This document shows, piece by piece, positions 30,224 through 59,900 of a stretch of 64,000 nucleotides of DNA; positions within the stretch are counted from its first letter, which is position 1; every line of letters starts with the position of its first letter. Where the stretch lies: contig CATNEN010000030.1 of assembly GCA_950097015.1 (NCBI GenBank), forward strand, positions 1,535,001 to 1,599,000. Reading direction: 5' to 3'. This DNA comes from Macrostomum hystrix. Taxonomy: Eukaryota > Platyhelminthes > Macrostomidae. The position numbers and the translations under genes were made by a program. The notes under the pieces were generated by a model, which did no database searches, had not been told where the DNA came from, and worked only from the letters and a program-made list of their open reading frames with translations.

Positions 30224-30283
30224 CAAGTTTGAGAATCCGTTGACAAGAGCAGCTGCAGCGGTTGCCAGGTAGGCGGGCAGGCA

Positions 30284-44938
<14,655 letters not shown>

Positions 44939-44959
44939 TGATTAAAAATTCCAGATCTG

Positions 44960-47900
44960 CAATTTGCAGCCACCACTCCCAGATTGCAGTTGCCACTCTC
45001 CCAGATTGCAGTCACCACTCTCCCAGATTTCAGTCACCACTCTCCCAGATTGCAGTTGCCACTCTCCCAGATTTCAGTCACCACTCTCCCAGATTGCAGC
45101 CACCACTCTCCCAGATTGCAGTCACCACTCTCCCAGATTGCAGTCACCACTCTCCCAGATTGCAGTCACCACTCTCCCAGATTGCAGTCACCACTCTCCC
45201 AGATTGCAGTTGCCACTCTCCCAGATTGCAGTCACCACTCTCCCAGATTGCAGTTGCCACTCTCCCAGATTGCAGTCACCACTCTCCCAGATTGCAGTCA
45301 CCACTCTCCCAGATTGCAGTTGCCACTCTCCCAGATTGCAGTTGCCACTCTCCCAGATTGCAGTTGTCACTCTCCCAGATTGCAGTCACCACTCTCCCAG
45401 ATTGCAGTCACCACTCTCCCAGATTGCAGTCACCACTCTCCCAGATTGCAGTCACCACTCTCCCAGATTGTAGTCACCACTCTCCCAGATTGCAGTCACC
45501 ACTCTCCCAGATTGCAGTCACCACTCTCCCAGATTGCAGTCACCACTCTCCCAGATTGCAGTCACCACTCTCCCAGATTGCAGTTGTCACTCTCCCAGAT
45601 TGCAGTCACCACTCTCCCAGATTGCAGTCACCACTCTCCCAGATTGTAGTCACCACTCTCCCATATTTCAGTCACCACTCTCCCAGATTGTAGTCACCAC
45701 TCTCCCATATTTCAGTCACCACTCTCCCATATTTCAGTCACCACTCTCCCAGATTGTAGTCACCACTCTCCCAGATTGCAGTCACCACTCTCCCAGATTG
45801 CAGTCACCACTCTCCCAGATTGTAGTCACCACTCTCCCATATTTCAGTCACCACTCTCCCATATTTCAGTCACCACTCTCCCAGATTGCAGTCACCACTC
45901 TCCCAGATTGCAGTTGTCACTCTCCCAGATTGCAGTTGTCACTCTCCCAGATTGCAGTTGTCACTCTCCCAGATTGCAGTTGTCACTCTCCCAGATTGTA
46001 GTCACCACTCTCCCAGACTGCAGTTGTCACTCTCCCAGATTGCAGTCACCACTCTCCCAGACTGCAGTTGTCACTGTCCCAGATTGCAGTTGTCACTGTC
46101 CCAGATTGCAGTCACCACTCTCCCAGATTGCAGTCACCACTCTCCCAGACTGCAGTTGTCACTGTCCCAGACTGCAGTTGTCACTCTCCCAGATTGCAGT
46201 TGTCACTCTCCCAGATTGTAGTCACCACTCTCCCAGACTGCAGTTGTCACTGTCCCAGATTGCAGTCACCACTCTCCCAGATTGCAGTTGTCACTGTCCC
46301 AGATTGCAGTCACCACTCTCCCAGATTGCAGTCACCACTCTCCCAGACTGCAGTTGTCACTGTCCCAGATTGTAGTCACCACTCTCCCAGATTGCAGTTG
46401 TCACTGTCCCAGATTGCAGTCACCACTCTCCCAGATTGTAGTCACCACTCTCCCAGACTGCAGTTGTCACTGTCCCAGATTGCAGTCACCACTCTCCCAG
46501 ATTGCAGTTGTCACTGTCCCAGATTGCAGTCACCACTCTCCCAGATTGTAGTCACCACTCTCCCAGATTGCAGTCACCACTCTCCCAGATTGCAGTCACC
46601 ACTCTCCCAGATTGCAGTCACCACTCTCCCAGATTGTAGTCACCACTCTCCCATATTTCAGTCACCACTCTCCCATATTTCAGTCACCACTCTCCCAGAT
46701 TGTAGTCACCACTCTCCCAGATTGCAGTTGTCACTCTCCCAGATTGCAGTCACCACTCTCCCAGATTGCAGTCACCACTCTCCCAGATTGTAGTCACCAC
46801 TCTCCCATATTTCAGTCACCACTCTCCCATATTTCAGTCACCACTCTCCCAGATTGCAGTCACCACTCTCCCAGATTGCAGTTGTCACTCTCCCAGTTTG
46901 CAGTTGTCACTCTCCCAGATTGCAGTTGTCACTCTCCCAGATTGCAGTTGTCACTCTCCCAGATTGTAGTCACCACTCTCCCAGACTGCAGTTGTCACTG
47001 TCCCAGATTGCAGTCACCACTCTCCCAGATTGTAGTCACCACTCTCCCAGACTGCAGTTGTCACTGTCCCAGATTGTAGTCACCACTCTCCCAGATTGCA
47101 GTTGTCACTGTCCCAGATTGCAGTCACCACTCTCCCAGATTGTAGTCACCACTCTCCCAGATTGCAGTCACCACTCTCCCAGATTGCAGTCACCACTGTC
47201 CCAGATTGCAGTCACCACTCTCCCAGATTGCAGTCACCACTCTCCCAGATTGTAGTCACCACTCTCCCATATTTCAGTCACCACTCTCCCATATTTCAGT
47301 CACCACTCTCCCAGATTGCAGTCACCACTCTCCCAGATTGCAGTTGTCACTCTCCCAGATTGCAGTTGTCACTCTCCCAGATTGCAGTTGTCACTCTCCC
47401 AGATTGCAGTTGTCACTCTCCCAGATTGCAGTCACCACTCTCCCAGACTGCAGTTGTCACTGTCCCAGATTGCAGTTGTCACTGTCCCAGATTGCAGTCA
47501 CCACTCTCCCAGATTGCAGTCACCACTCTCCCAGACTGCAGTTGTCACTGTCCCAGATTGTAGTCACCACTCTCCCAGATTGCAGTTGTCACTGTCCCAG
47601 ATTGCAGTCACCACTCTCCCAGATTGTAGTCACCACTCTCCCAGACTGCAGTTGTCACTGTCCCAGATTGCAGTCACCACTCTCCCAGATTGCAGTTGTC
47701 ACTGTCCCAGATTGCAGTCACCACTCTCCCAGATTGTAGTCACCACTCTCCCAGATTGCAGTCACCACTCTCCCAGATTGCAGTCACCACTCTCCCAGAT
47801 TGCAGTCACCACTCTCCCAGATTGTAGTCACCACTCTCCCATATTTCAGTCACCACTCTCCCATATTTCAGTCACCACTCTCCCAGATTGTAGTCACCAC

Positions 47901-50900
47901 TCTCCCAGATTGCAGTCACCACTCTCCCAGATTGCAGTCACCACTCTCCCAGATTGCAGTCACCACTCTCCCAGATTGTAGTCACCACTCTCCCAGATTG
48001 CAGTCACCACTCTCCCATATTTCAGTCACCACTCTCCCAGATTGTAGTCACCACTCTCCCAGATTGCAGTCACCACTCTCCCAGATTGTAGTCACCACTC
48101 TCCCATATTTCAGTCACCACTCTCCCATATTTCAGTCACCACTCTCCCAGATTGTAGTCACCACTCTCCCATATTTCAGTCACCACTCTCCCATATTTCA
48201 GTCACCACTCTCCCAGATTGCAGTTGTCACTCTCCCAGATTGCAGTTGCCACTCTCCCAGATTGCAGTCACCACTCTCCCAGATTGTAGTCACCACTCTC
48301 CCATATTTCACTCACCACTCTCCCAGATTGCAGTCACCACTCTCCCAGATTGTAGTCACCACTCTCCCATATTTCAGTCACCACTCTCCCAGATTGCAGT
48401 TGCCACTCTCCCAGATTGCAGTTGTCACTCTCCCAGATTGCAGTCACCACTCTCCCAGATTGCAGTCACCACTCTCCCATATTTCAGTCACCACTCTCCC
48501 ATATTTCAGTCACCACTCTCCCAGATTGCAGTCACCACTCTCCCAGATTGCAGTTGTCACTCTCCCAGATTGCAGTTGTCACTCTCCCAGATTGCAGTTG
48601 TCACTCTCCCAGATTGCAGTTGTCACTCTCCCAGATTGTAGTCACCACTCTCCCAGACTGCAGTTGTCACTCTCCCAGATTGCAGTCACCACTCTCCCAG
48701 ACTGCAGTTGTCACTGTCCCAGATTGCAGTTGTCACTGTCCCAGATTGCAGTCACCACTCTCCCAGATTGCAGTCACCACTCTCCCAGACTGCAGTTGTC
48801 ACTGTCCCAGACTGCAGTTGTCACTCTCCCAGATTGCAGTTGTCACTCTCCCAGATTGTAGTCACCACTCTCCCAGACTGCAGTTGTCACTGTCCCAGAT
48901 TGCAGTCACCACTCTCCCAGATTGCAGTTGTCACTGTCCCAGATTGCAGTCACCACTCTCCCAGATTGCAGTCACCACTCTCCCAGACTGCAGTTGTCAC
49001 TGTCCCAGATTGTAGTCACCACTCTCCCAGATTGCAGTTGTCACTGTCCCAGATTGCAGTCACCACTCTCCCAGATTGTAGTCACCACTCTCCCAGACTG
49101 CAGTTGTCACTGTCCCAGATTGCAGTCACCACTCTCCCAGATTGCAGTTGTCACTGTCCCAGATTGCAGTCACCACTCTCCCAGATTGTAGTCACCACTC
49201 TCCCAGATTGCAGTCACCACTCTCCCAGATTGCAGTCACCACTCTCCCAGATTGCAGTCACCACTCTCCCAGATTGTAGTCACCACTCTCCCATATTTCA
49301 GTCACCACTCTCCCATATTTCAGTCACCACTCTCCCAGATTGTAGTCACCACTCTCCCAGATTGCAGTCACCACTCTCCCAGATTTCAGTCACCACTCTC
49401 CCAGATTGCAGTCACCACTCTCCCAGATTGTAGTCACCACTCTCCCATATTTCAGTCACCACTCTCCCATATTTCAGTCACCACTCTCCCAGATTGCAGT
49501 CACCACTCTCCCAGATTGCAGTTGTCACTCTCCCAGTTTGCAGTTGTCACTCTCCCAGATTGCAGTTGTCACTCTCCCAGATTGCAGTTGTCACTCTCCC
49601 AGATTGTAGTCACCACTCTCCCAGACTGCAGTTGTCACTGTCCCAGATTGCAGTCACCACTCTCCCAGATTGTAGTCACCACTCTCCCAGACTGCAGTTG
49701 TCACTGTCCCAGATTGTAGTCACCACTCTCCCAGATTGCAGTTGTCACTGTCCCAGATTGCAGTCACCACTCTCCCAGATTGTAGTCACCACTCTCCCAG
49801 ATTGCAGTCACCACTCTCCCAGATTGCAGTCACCACTCTCCCAGATTGCAGTCACCACTCTCCCAGATTGCAGTCACCACTCTCCCAGATTGCAGTCACC
49901 ACTCTCCCAGATTGTAGTCACCACTCTCCCATATTTCAGTCACCACTCTCCCATATTTCAGTCACCACTCTCCCAGATTGCAGTCACCACTCTCCCAGAT
50001 TGCAGTTGTCACTCTCCCAGATTGCAGTTGTCACTCTCCCAGATTGCAGTTGTCACTCTCCCAGATTGCAGTTGTCACTCTCCCAGATTGCAGTCACCAC
50101 TCTCCCAGACTGCAGTTGTCACTGTCCCAGATTGCAGTTGTCACTGTCCCAGATTGCAGTCACCACTCTCCCAGATTGCAGTCACCACTCTCCCAGACTG
50201 CAGTTGTCACTGTCCCAGATTGTAGTCACCACTCTCCCAGATTGCAGTTGTCACTGTCCCAGATTGCAGTCACCACTCTCCCAGATTGTAGTCACCACTC
50301 TCCCAGACTGCAGTTGTCACTGTCCCAGATTGCAGTCACCACTCTCCCAGATTGCAGTTGTCACTGTCCCAGATTGCAGTCACCACTCTCCCAGATTGTA
50401 GTCACCACTCTCCCAGATTGCAGTCACCACTCTCCCAGATTGCAGTCACCACTCTCCCAGATTGCAGTCACCACTCTCCCAGATTGTAGTCACCACTCTC
50501 CCATATTTCAGTCACCACTCTCCCATATTTCAGTCACCACTCTCCCAGATTGTAGTCACCACTCTCCCAGATTGCAGTCACCACTCTCCCAGATTGCAGT
50601 CACCACTCTCCCAGATTGCAGTCACCACTCTCCCAGATTGTAGTCACCACTCTCCCAGATTGCAGTCACCACTCTCCCATATTTCAGTCACCACTCTCCC
50701 AGATTGTAGTCACCACTCTCCCAGATTGCAGTCACCACTCTCCCAGATTGTAGTCACCACTCTCCCATATTTCAGTCACCACTCTCCCATATTTCAGTCA
50801 CCACTCTCCCAGATTGTAGTCACCACTCTCCCATATTTCAGTCATCACTCTCCCATATTTCAGTCACCACTCTCCCAGATTGCAGTTGTCACTCTCCCAG

Positions 50901-53900
50901 ATTGCAGTTGCCACTCTCCCAGATTGCAGTCACCACTCTCCCAGATTGTAGTCACCACTCTCCCATATTTCACTCACCACTCTCCCAGATTGCAGTCACC
51001 ACTCTCCCAGATTGTAGTCACCACTCTCCCATATTTCAGTCACCACTCTCCCAGATTGCAGTTGCCACTCTCCCAGATTGCAGTTGTCACTCTCCCAGAT
51101 TGCAGTCACCACTCTCCCAGATTGCAGTCACCACTCTCCCAGATTGCAGTCACCACTCTCCCAGATTGCAGTCACCACTCTCCCAGATTGCAGTTGTCAC
51201 TCTCCCAGATTGCAGTCACCACTCTCCCAGATTGCAGTCACCACTCTCCCAGATTGTAGTCACCACTCTCCCATATTTCAGTCACCACTCTCCCAGATTG
51301 TAGTCACCACTCTCCCATATTTCAGTCACCACTCTCCCAGATTGTAGTCACCACTCTCCCATATTTCAGTCACCACTCTCCCAGATTGTAGTCACCACTC
51401 TCCCATATTTCAGTCACCACTCTCCCAGATTGTAGTCACCACTCTCCCATATTTCAGTCACCACTCTCCCAGATTGCAGTTGTCACTCTCCCAGATTGCA
51501 GTTGTCACTCTCCCAGATTGCAGTAGTCACTCTCCCAGATTGCAGTCACCACTCTCCCAGATTGCAGTCACCACTCTCCCAGATTGCAGTCACCACTCTC
51601 CCAGATTGTAGTCACCACTCTCCCAGATTGCAGTCACCACTCTCCCAGATTGCAGTCACCACTCTCCCAGATTGCAGTCACCACTCTCCCAGATTGCAGT
51701 CACCACTCTCCCAGATTGCAGTCACCACTCTCCCAGATTGTAGTCACCACTCTCCCATATTTCAGTCACCACTCTCCCATATTTCAGTCACCACTCTCCC
51801 AGATTGCAGTCACCACTCTCCCAGATTGCAGTTGTCACTCTCCCAGATTGCAGTTGTCACTCTCCCAGATTGCAGTTGTCACTCTCCCAGATTGCAGTCA
51901 CCACTCTCCCAGACTGCAGTTGTCACTGTCCCAGATTGCAGTTGTCACTGTCCCAGATTGCAGTCACCACTCTCCCAGATTGCAGTCACCACTCTCCCAG
52001 ACTGCAGTTGTCACTGTCCCAGATTGTAGTCACCACTCTCCCAGATTGCAGTTGTCACTGTCCCAGATTGCAGTCACCACTCTCCCAGATTGTAGTCACC
52101 ACTCTCCCAGACTGCAGTTGTCACTGTCCCAGATTGCAGTCACCACTCTCCCAGATTGCAGTTGTCACTGTCCCAGATTGCAGTCACCACTCTTCCAGAT
52201 TGTAGTCACCACTCTCCCAGATTGCAGTCACCACTCTCCCAGATTGCAGTCACCACTCTCCCAGATTGCAGTCACCACTCTCCCAGATTGTAGTCACCAC
52301 TCTCCCATATTTCAGTCACCACTCTCCCATATTTCAGTCACCACTCTCCCAGATTGTAGTCACCACTCTCCCAGATTGCAGTCACCACTCTCCCAGATTG
52401 CAGTCACCACTCTCCCAGATTGCAGTCACCACTCTCCCAGATTGTAGTCACCACTCTCCCAGATTGCAGTCACCACTCTCCCATATTTCAGTCACCACTC
52501 TCCCAGATTGTAGTCACCACTCTCCCAGATTGCAGTCACCACTCTCCCAGATTGTAGTCACCACTCTCCCATATTTCAGTCACCACTCTCCCATATTTCA
52601 GTCACCACTCTCCCAGATTGTAGTCACCACTCTCCCATATTTCAGTCACCACTCTCCCATATTTCAGTCACCACTCTCCCAGATTGCAGTTGTCACTCTC
52701 CCAGATTGCAGTTGCCACTCTCCCAGATTGCAGTCACCACTCTCCCAGATTGTAGTCACCACTCTCCCATATTTCACTCACCACTCTCCCAGATTGCAGT
52801 CACCACTCTCCCAGATTGTAGTCACCACTCTCCCATATTTCAGTCACCACTCTCCCAGATTGCAGTTGCCACTCTCCCAGATTGCAGTTGTCACTCTCCC
52901 AGATTGCAGTCACCACTCTCCCAGATTGCAGTCACCACTCTCCCAGATTGCAGTCACCACTCTCCCAGATTGCAGTCACCACTCTCCCAGATTGCAGTTG
53001 TCACTCTCCCAGATTGCAGTCACCACTCTCCCAGATTGCAGTCACCACTCTCCCAGATTGTAGTCACCACTCTCCCATATTTCAGTCACCACTCTCCCAG
53101 ATTGTAGTCACCACTCTCCCATATTTCAGTCACCACTCTCCCAGATTGTAGTCACCACTCTCCCATATTTCAGTCACCACTCTCCCAGATTGTAGTCACC
53201 ACTCTCCCATATTTCAGTCACCACTCTCCCAGATTGTAGTCACCACTCTCCCATATTTCAGTCACCACTCTCCCAGATTGCAGTTGTCACTCTCCCAGAT
53301 TGCAGTTGTCACTCTCCCAGATTGCAGTTGTCACTCTCCCAGATTGCAGTCACCACTCTCCCAGATTGCAGTCACCACTCTCCCAGATTGCAGTCACCAC
53401 TCTCCCAGATTGTAGTCACCACTCTCCCATATTTCAGTCACCACTCTCCCATATTTCAGTCACCACTCTCCCAGATTGTAGTCACCACTCTCCCAGATTG
53501 CAGTCACCACTCTCCCAGATTGCAGTCACCACTCTCCCAGATTGTTGTCACCACTCTCCCATATTTCAGTCACCACTCTCCCATATTTCAGTCACCACTT
53601 TCCCAGATTGCAGTCACCACTCTCCCAGATTGCAGTTGTCACTCTCCCAGATTGCAGTTGTCACTCTCCCAGATTGCAGTTGTCACTCTCCCAGATTGCA
53701 GTTGTCACTCTCCCAGATTGTAGTCACCACTCTCCCAGACTGCAGTTGTCACTCTCCCAGATTGCAGTCACCACTCTCCCATATTTCAGTCACCACTCTC
53801 CCATATTTCAGTCACCACTCTCCCAGATTGCAGTCACCACTCTCCCAGATTGCAGTTGTCACTCTCCCAGATTGCAGTTGTCACTCTCCCAGATTGCAGT

Positions 53901-56900
53901 TGTCACTCTCCCAGATTGCAGTTGTCACTGTCCCAGATTGCAGTCACCACTCTCCCAGATTGCAGTCACCACTCTCCCAGACTGCAGTTGTCACTGTCCC
54001 AGATTGCAGTTGTCACTGTCCCAGATTGCAGTCACCACTCTCCCAGATTGCAGTCACCACTCTCCCAGACTGCAGTTGTCACTGTCCCAGACTGCAGTTG
54101 TCACTCTCCCAGATTGCAGTTGTCACTCTCCCAGATTGTAGTCACCACTCTCCCAGACTGCAGTTGTCACTGTCCCAGATTGCAGTCACCACTGTCCCAG
54201 ATTGCAGTTGTCACTGTCCCAGATTGCAGTCACCACTCTCCCATATTTCAGTCACCACTCTCCCAGATTGTAGTCACCACTCTCCCAGATTGCAGTCACC
54301 ACTCTCCCAGATTGCAGTCACCACTCTCCCAGATTGTAGTCACCACTCTCCCATATTTCAGTCACCACTCTCCCATATTTCAGTCACCACTCTCCCAGAT
54401 TGCAGTCACCACTCTCCCAGATTGCAGTTGTCACTCTCCCAGATTGCAGTTGTCACTCTCCCAGATTGCAGTTGTCACTCTCCCAGATTGCAGTTGTCAC
54501 TCTCCCAGATTGTAGTCACCACTCTCCCAGACTGCAGTTGTCACTCTCCCAGATTGCAGTCACCACTCTCCCAGACTGCAGTTGTCACTGTCCCAGATTG
54601 CAGTTGTCACTGTCCCAGATTGCAGTCACCACTCTCCCAGATTGCAGTCACCACTCTCCCAGACTGCAGTTGTCACTGTCCCAGACTGCAGTTGTCACTC
54701 TCCCAGATTGCAGTTGTCACTCTCCCAGATTGTAGTCACCACTCTCCCAGACTGCAGTTGTCACTGTCCCAGATTGCAGTCACCACTCTCCCAGATTGCA
54801 GTTGTCACTGTCCCAGATTGCAGTCACCACTCTCCCAGATTGCAGTCACCACTCTCCCAGACTGCAGTTGTCACTGTCCCAGATTGTAGTCACCACTCTC
54901 CCAGATTGCAGTTGTCACTGTCCCAGATTGCAGTCACCACTCTCCCAGATTGTAGTCACCACTCTCCCAGACTGCAGTTGTCACTGTCCCAGATTGCAGT
55001 CACCACTCTCCCAGATTGCAGTTGTCACTGTCCCAGATTGCAGTCACCACTCTCCCAGATTGTAGTCACCACTCTCCCAGATTGCAGTCACCACTCTCCC
55101 AGATTGCAGTCACCACTCTCCCAGATTGCAGTCACCACTCTCCCAGATTGTAGTCACCACTCTCCCATATTTCAGTCACCACTCTCCCATATTTCAGTCA
55201 CCACTCTCCCAGATTGTAGTCACCACTCTCCCAGATTGCAGTTGTCACTCTCCCAGATTGCAGTCACCACTCTCCCAGATTGCAGTCACCACTCTCCCAG
55301 ATTGTAGTCACCACTCTCCCATATTTCAGTCACCACTCTCCCATATTTCAGTCACCACTCTCCCAGATTGCAGTCACCACTCTCCCAGATTGCAGTTGTC
55401 ACTCTCCCAGTTTGCAGTTGTCACTCTCCCAGATTGCAGTTGTCACTCTCCCAGATTGCAGTTGTCACTCTCCCAGATTGTAGTCACCACTCTCCCAGAC
55501 TGCAGTTGTCACTGTCCCAGATTGCAGTCACCACTCTCCCAGATTGTAGTCACCACTCTCCCAGACTGCAGTTGTCACTGTCCCAGATTGTAGTCACCAC
55601 TCTCCCAGATTGCAGTTGTCACTGTCCCAGATTGCAGTCACCACTCTCCCAGATTGTAGTCACCACTCTCCCAGATTGCAGTCACCACTCTCCCAGATTG
55701 CAGTCACCACTGTCCCAGATTGCAGTCACCACTCTCCCAGATTGCAGTCACCACTCTCCCAGATTGTAGTCACCACTCTCCCATATTTCAGTCACCACTC
55801 TCCCATATTTCAGTCACCACTCTCCCAGATTGCAGTCACCACTCTCCCAGATTGCAGTTGTCACTCTCCCAGATTGCAGTTGTCACTCTCCCAGATTGCA
55901 GTTGTCACTCTCCCAGATTGCAGTTGTCACTCTCCCAGATTGCAGTCACCACTCTCCCAGACTGCAGTTGTCACTGTCCCAGATTGCAGTTGTCACTGTC
56001 CCAGATTGCAGTCACCACTCTCCCAGATTGCAGTCACCACTCTCCCAGACTGCAGTTGTCACTGTCCCAGATTGTAGTCACCACTCTCCCAGATTGCAGT
56101 TGTCACTGTCCCAGATTGCAGTCACCACTCTCCCAGATTGTAGTCACCACTCTCCCAGACTGCAGTTGTCACTGTCCCAGATTGCAGTCACCACTCTCCC
56201 AGATTGCAGTTGTCACTGTCCCAGATTGCAGTCACCACTCTCCCAGATTGTAGTCACCACTCTCCCAGATTGCAGTCACCACTCTCCCAGATTGCAGTCA
56301 CCACTCTCCCAGATTGCAGTCACCACTCTCCCAGATTGTAGTCACCACTCTCCCATATTTCAGTCACCACTCTCCCATATTTCAGTCACCACTCTCCCAG
56401 ATTGTAGTCACCACTCTCCCAGATTGCAGTCACCACTCTCCCAGATTGCAGTCACCACTCTCCCAGATTGCAGTCACCACTCTCCCAGATTGTAGTCACC
56501 ACTCTCCCAGATTGCAGTCACCACTCTCCCATATTTCAGTCACCACTCTCCCAGATTGTAGTCACCACTCTCCCAGATTGCAGTCACCACTCTCCCAGAT
56601 TGTAGTCACCACTCTCCCATATTTCAGTCACCACTCTCCCATATTTCAGTCACCACTCTCCCAGATTGTAGTCACCACTCTCCCATATTTCAGTCACCAC
56701 TCTCCCATATTTCAGTCACCACTCTCCCAGATTGCAGTTGTCACTCTCCCAGATTGCAGTTGCCACTCTCCCAGATTGCAGTCACCACTCTCCCAGATTG
56801 TAGTCACCACTCTCCCATATTTCACTCACCACTCTCCCAGATTGCAGTCACCACTCTCCCAGATTGTAGTCACCACTCTCCCATATTTCAGTCACCACTC

Positions 56901-59900
56901 TCCCAGATTGCAGTTGCCACTCTCCCAGATTGCAGTTGTCACTCTCCCAGATTGCAGTCACCACTCTCCCAGATTGCAGTCACCACTCTCCCATATTTCA
57001 GTCACCACTCTCCCATATTTCAGTCACCACTCTCCCAGATTGCAGTCACCACTCTCCCAGATTGCAGTTGTCACTCTCCCAGATTGCAGTTGTCACTCTC
57101 CCAGATTGCAGTTGTCACTCTCCCAGATTGCAGTTGTCACTCTCCCAGATTGTAGTCACCACTCTCCCAGACTGCAGTTGTCACTCTCCCAGATTGCAGT
57201 CACCACTCTCCCAGACTGCAGTTGTCACTGTCCCAGATTGCAGTTGTCACTGTCCCAGATTGCAGTCACCACTCTCCCAGATTGCAGTCACCACTCTCCC
57301 AGACTGCAGTTGTCACTGTCCCAGACTGCAGTTGTCACTCTCCCAGATTGCAGTTGTCACTCTCCCAGATTGTAGTCACCACTCTCCCAGACTGCAGTTG
57401 TCACTGTCCCAGATTGCAGTCACCACTCTCCCAGATTGCAGTTGTCACTGTCCCAGATTGCAGTCACCACTCTCCCAGATTGCAGTCACCACTCTCCCAG
57501 ACTGCAGTTGTCACTGTCCCAGATTGTAGTCACCACTCTCCCAGATTGCAGTTGTCACTGTCCCAGATTGCAGTCACCACTCTCCCAGATTGTAGTCACC
57601 ACTCTCCCAGACTGCAGTTGTCACTGTCCCAGATTGCAGTCACCACTCTCCCAGATTGCAGTTGTCACTGTCCCAGATTGCAGTCACCACTCTCCCAGAT
57701 TGTAGTCACCACTCTCCCAGATTGCAGTCACCACTCTCCCAGATTGCAGTCACCACTCTCCCAGATTGCAGTCACCACTCTCCCAGATTGTAGTCACCAC
57801 TCTCCCATATTTCAGTCACCACTCTCCCATATTTCAGTCACCACTCTCCCAGATTGTAGTCACCACTCTCCCAGATTGCAGTCACCACTCTCCCAGATTT
57901 CAGTCACCACTCTCCCAGATTGCAGTCACCACTCTCCCAGATTGTAGTCACCACTCTCCCATATTTCAGTCACCACTCTCCCATATTTCAGTCACCACTC
58001 TCCCAGATTGCAGTCACCACTCTCCCAGATTGCAGTTGTCACTCTCCCAGTTTGCAGTTGTCACTCTCCCAGATTGCAGTTGTCACTCTCCCAGATTGCA
58101 GTTGTCACTCTCCCAGATTGTAGTCACCACTCTCCCAGACTGCAGTTGTCACTGTCCCAGATTGCAGTCACCACTCTCCCAGATTGTAGTCACCACTCTC
58201 CCAGACTGCAGTTGTCACTGTCCCAGATTGTAGTCACCACTCTCCCAGATTGCAGTTGTCACTGTCCCAGATTGCAGTCACCACTCTCCCAGATTGTAGT
58301 CACCACTCTCCCAGATTGCAGTCACCACTCTCCCAGATTGCAGTCACCACTCTCCCAGATTGCAGTCACCACTCTCCCAGATTGCAGTCACCACTCTCCC
58401 AGATTGCAGTCACCACTCTCCCAGATTGTAGTCACCACTCTCCCATATTTCAGTCACCACTCTCCCATATTTCAGTCACCACTCTCCCAGATTGCAGTCA
58501 CCACTCTCCCAGATTGCAGTTGTCACTCTCCCAGATTGCAGTTGTCACTCTCCCAGATTGCAGTTGTCACTCTCCCAGATTGCAGTTGTCACTCTCCCAG
58601 ATTGCAGTCACCACTCTCCCAGACTGCAGTTGTCACTGTCCCAGATTGCAGTTGTCACTGTCCCAGATTGCAGTCACCACTCTCCCAGATTGCAGTCACC
58701 ACTCTCCCAGACTGCAGTTGTCACTGTCCCAGATTGTAGTCACCACTCTCCCAGATTGCAGTCACCACTCTCCCATATTTCAGTCACCACTCTCCCATAT
58801 TTCAGTCACCACTCTCCCATATTTCAGTCACCACTCTCCCAGATTGCAGTCACCACTCTCCCAGATTGCAGTTGTCACTCTCCCAGATTGCAGTTGTCAC
58901 TCTCCCAGATTGCAGTTGTCACTCTCCCAGACTGCAGTTGTCACTGTCCCAGATTGCAGTCACCACTGTCCCAGATTGCAGTTGTCACTGTCCCAGATTG
59001 CAGTCACCACTCTCCCATATTTCAGTCACCACTCTCCCAGATTGTAGTCACCACTCTCCCAGATTGCAGTCACCACTCTCCCAGATTGCAGTCACCACTC
59101 TCCCAGATTGTAGTCACCACTCTCCCATATTTCAGTCACCACTCTCCCATATTTCAGTCACCACTCTCCCAGATTGCAGTCACCACTCTCCCAGATTGCA
59201 GTTGTCACTCTCCCAGATTGCAGTTGTCACTCTCCCAGATTGCAGTTGTCACTCTCCCAGATTGCAGTTGTCACTCTCCCAGATTGTAGTCACCACTCTC
59301 CCAGACTGCAGTTGTCACTCTCCCAGATTGCAGTCACCACTCTCCCAGACTGCAGTTGTCACTGTCCCAGATTGCAGTTGTCACTGTCCCAGATTGCAGT
59401 CACCACTCTCCCAGATTGCAGTCACCACTCTCCCAGACTGCAGTTGTCACTGTCCCAGACTGCAGTTGTCACTCTCCCAGATTGCAGTTGTCACTCTCCC
59501 AGATTGTAGTCACCACTCTCCCAGACTGCAGTTGTCACTGTCCCAGATTGCAGTCACCACTCTCCCAGATTGCAGTTGTCACTGTCCCAGATTGCAGTCA
59601 CCACTCTCCCAGATTGCAGTCACCACTCTCCCAGACTGCAGTTGTCACTGTCCCAGATTGTAGTCACCACTCTCCCAGATTGCAGTTGTCACTGTCCCAG
59701 ATTGCAGTCACCACTCTCCCAGATTGTAGTCACCACTCTCCCAGACTGCAGTTGTCACTGTCCCAGATTGCAGTCACCACTCTCCCAGATTGCAGTTGTC
59801 ACTGTCCCAGATTGCAGTCACCACTCTCCCAGATTGTAGTCACCACTCTCCCAGATTGCAGTCACCACTCTCCCAGATTGCAGTCACCACTCTCCCAGAT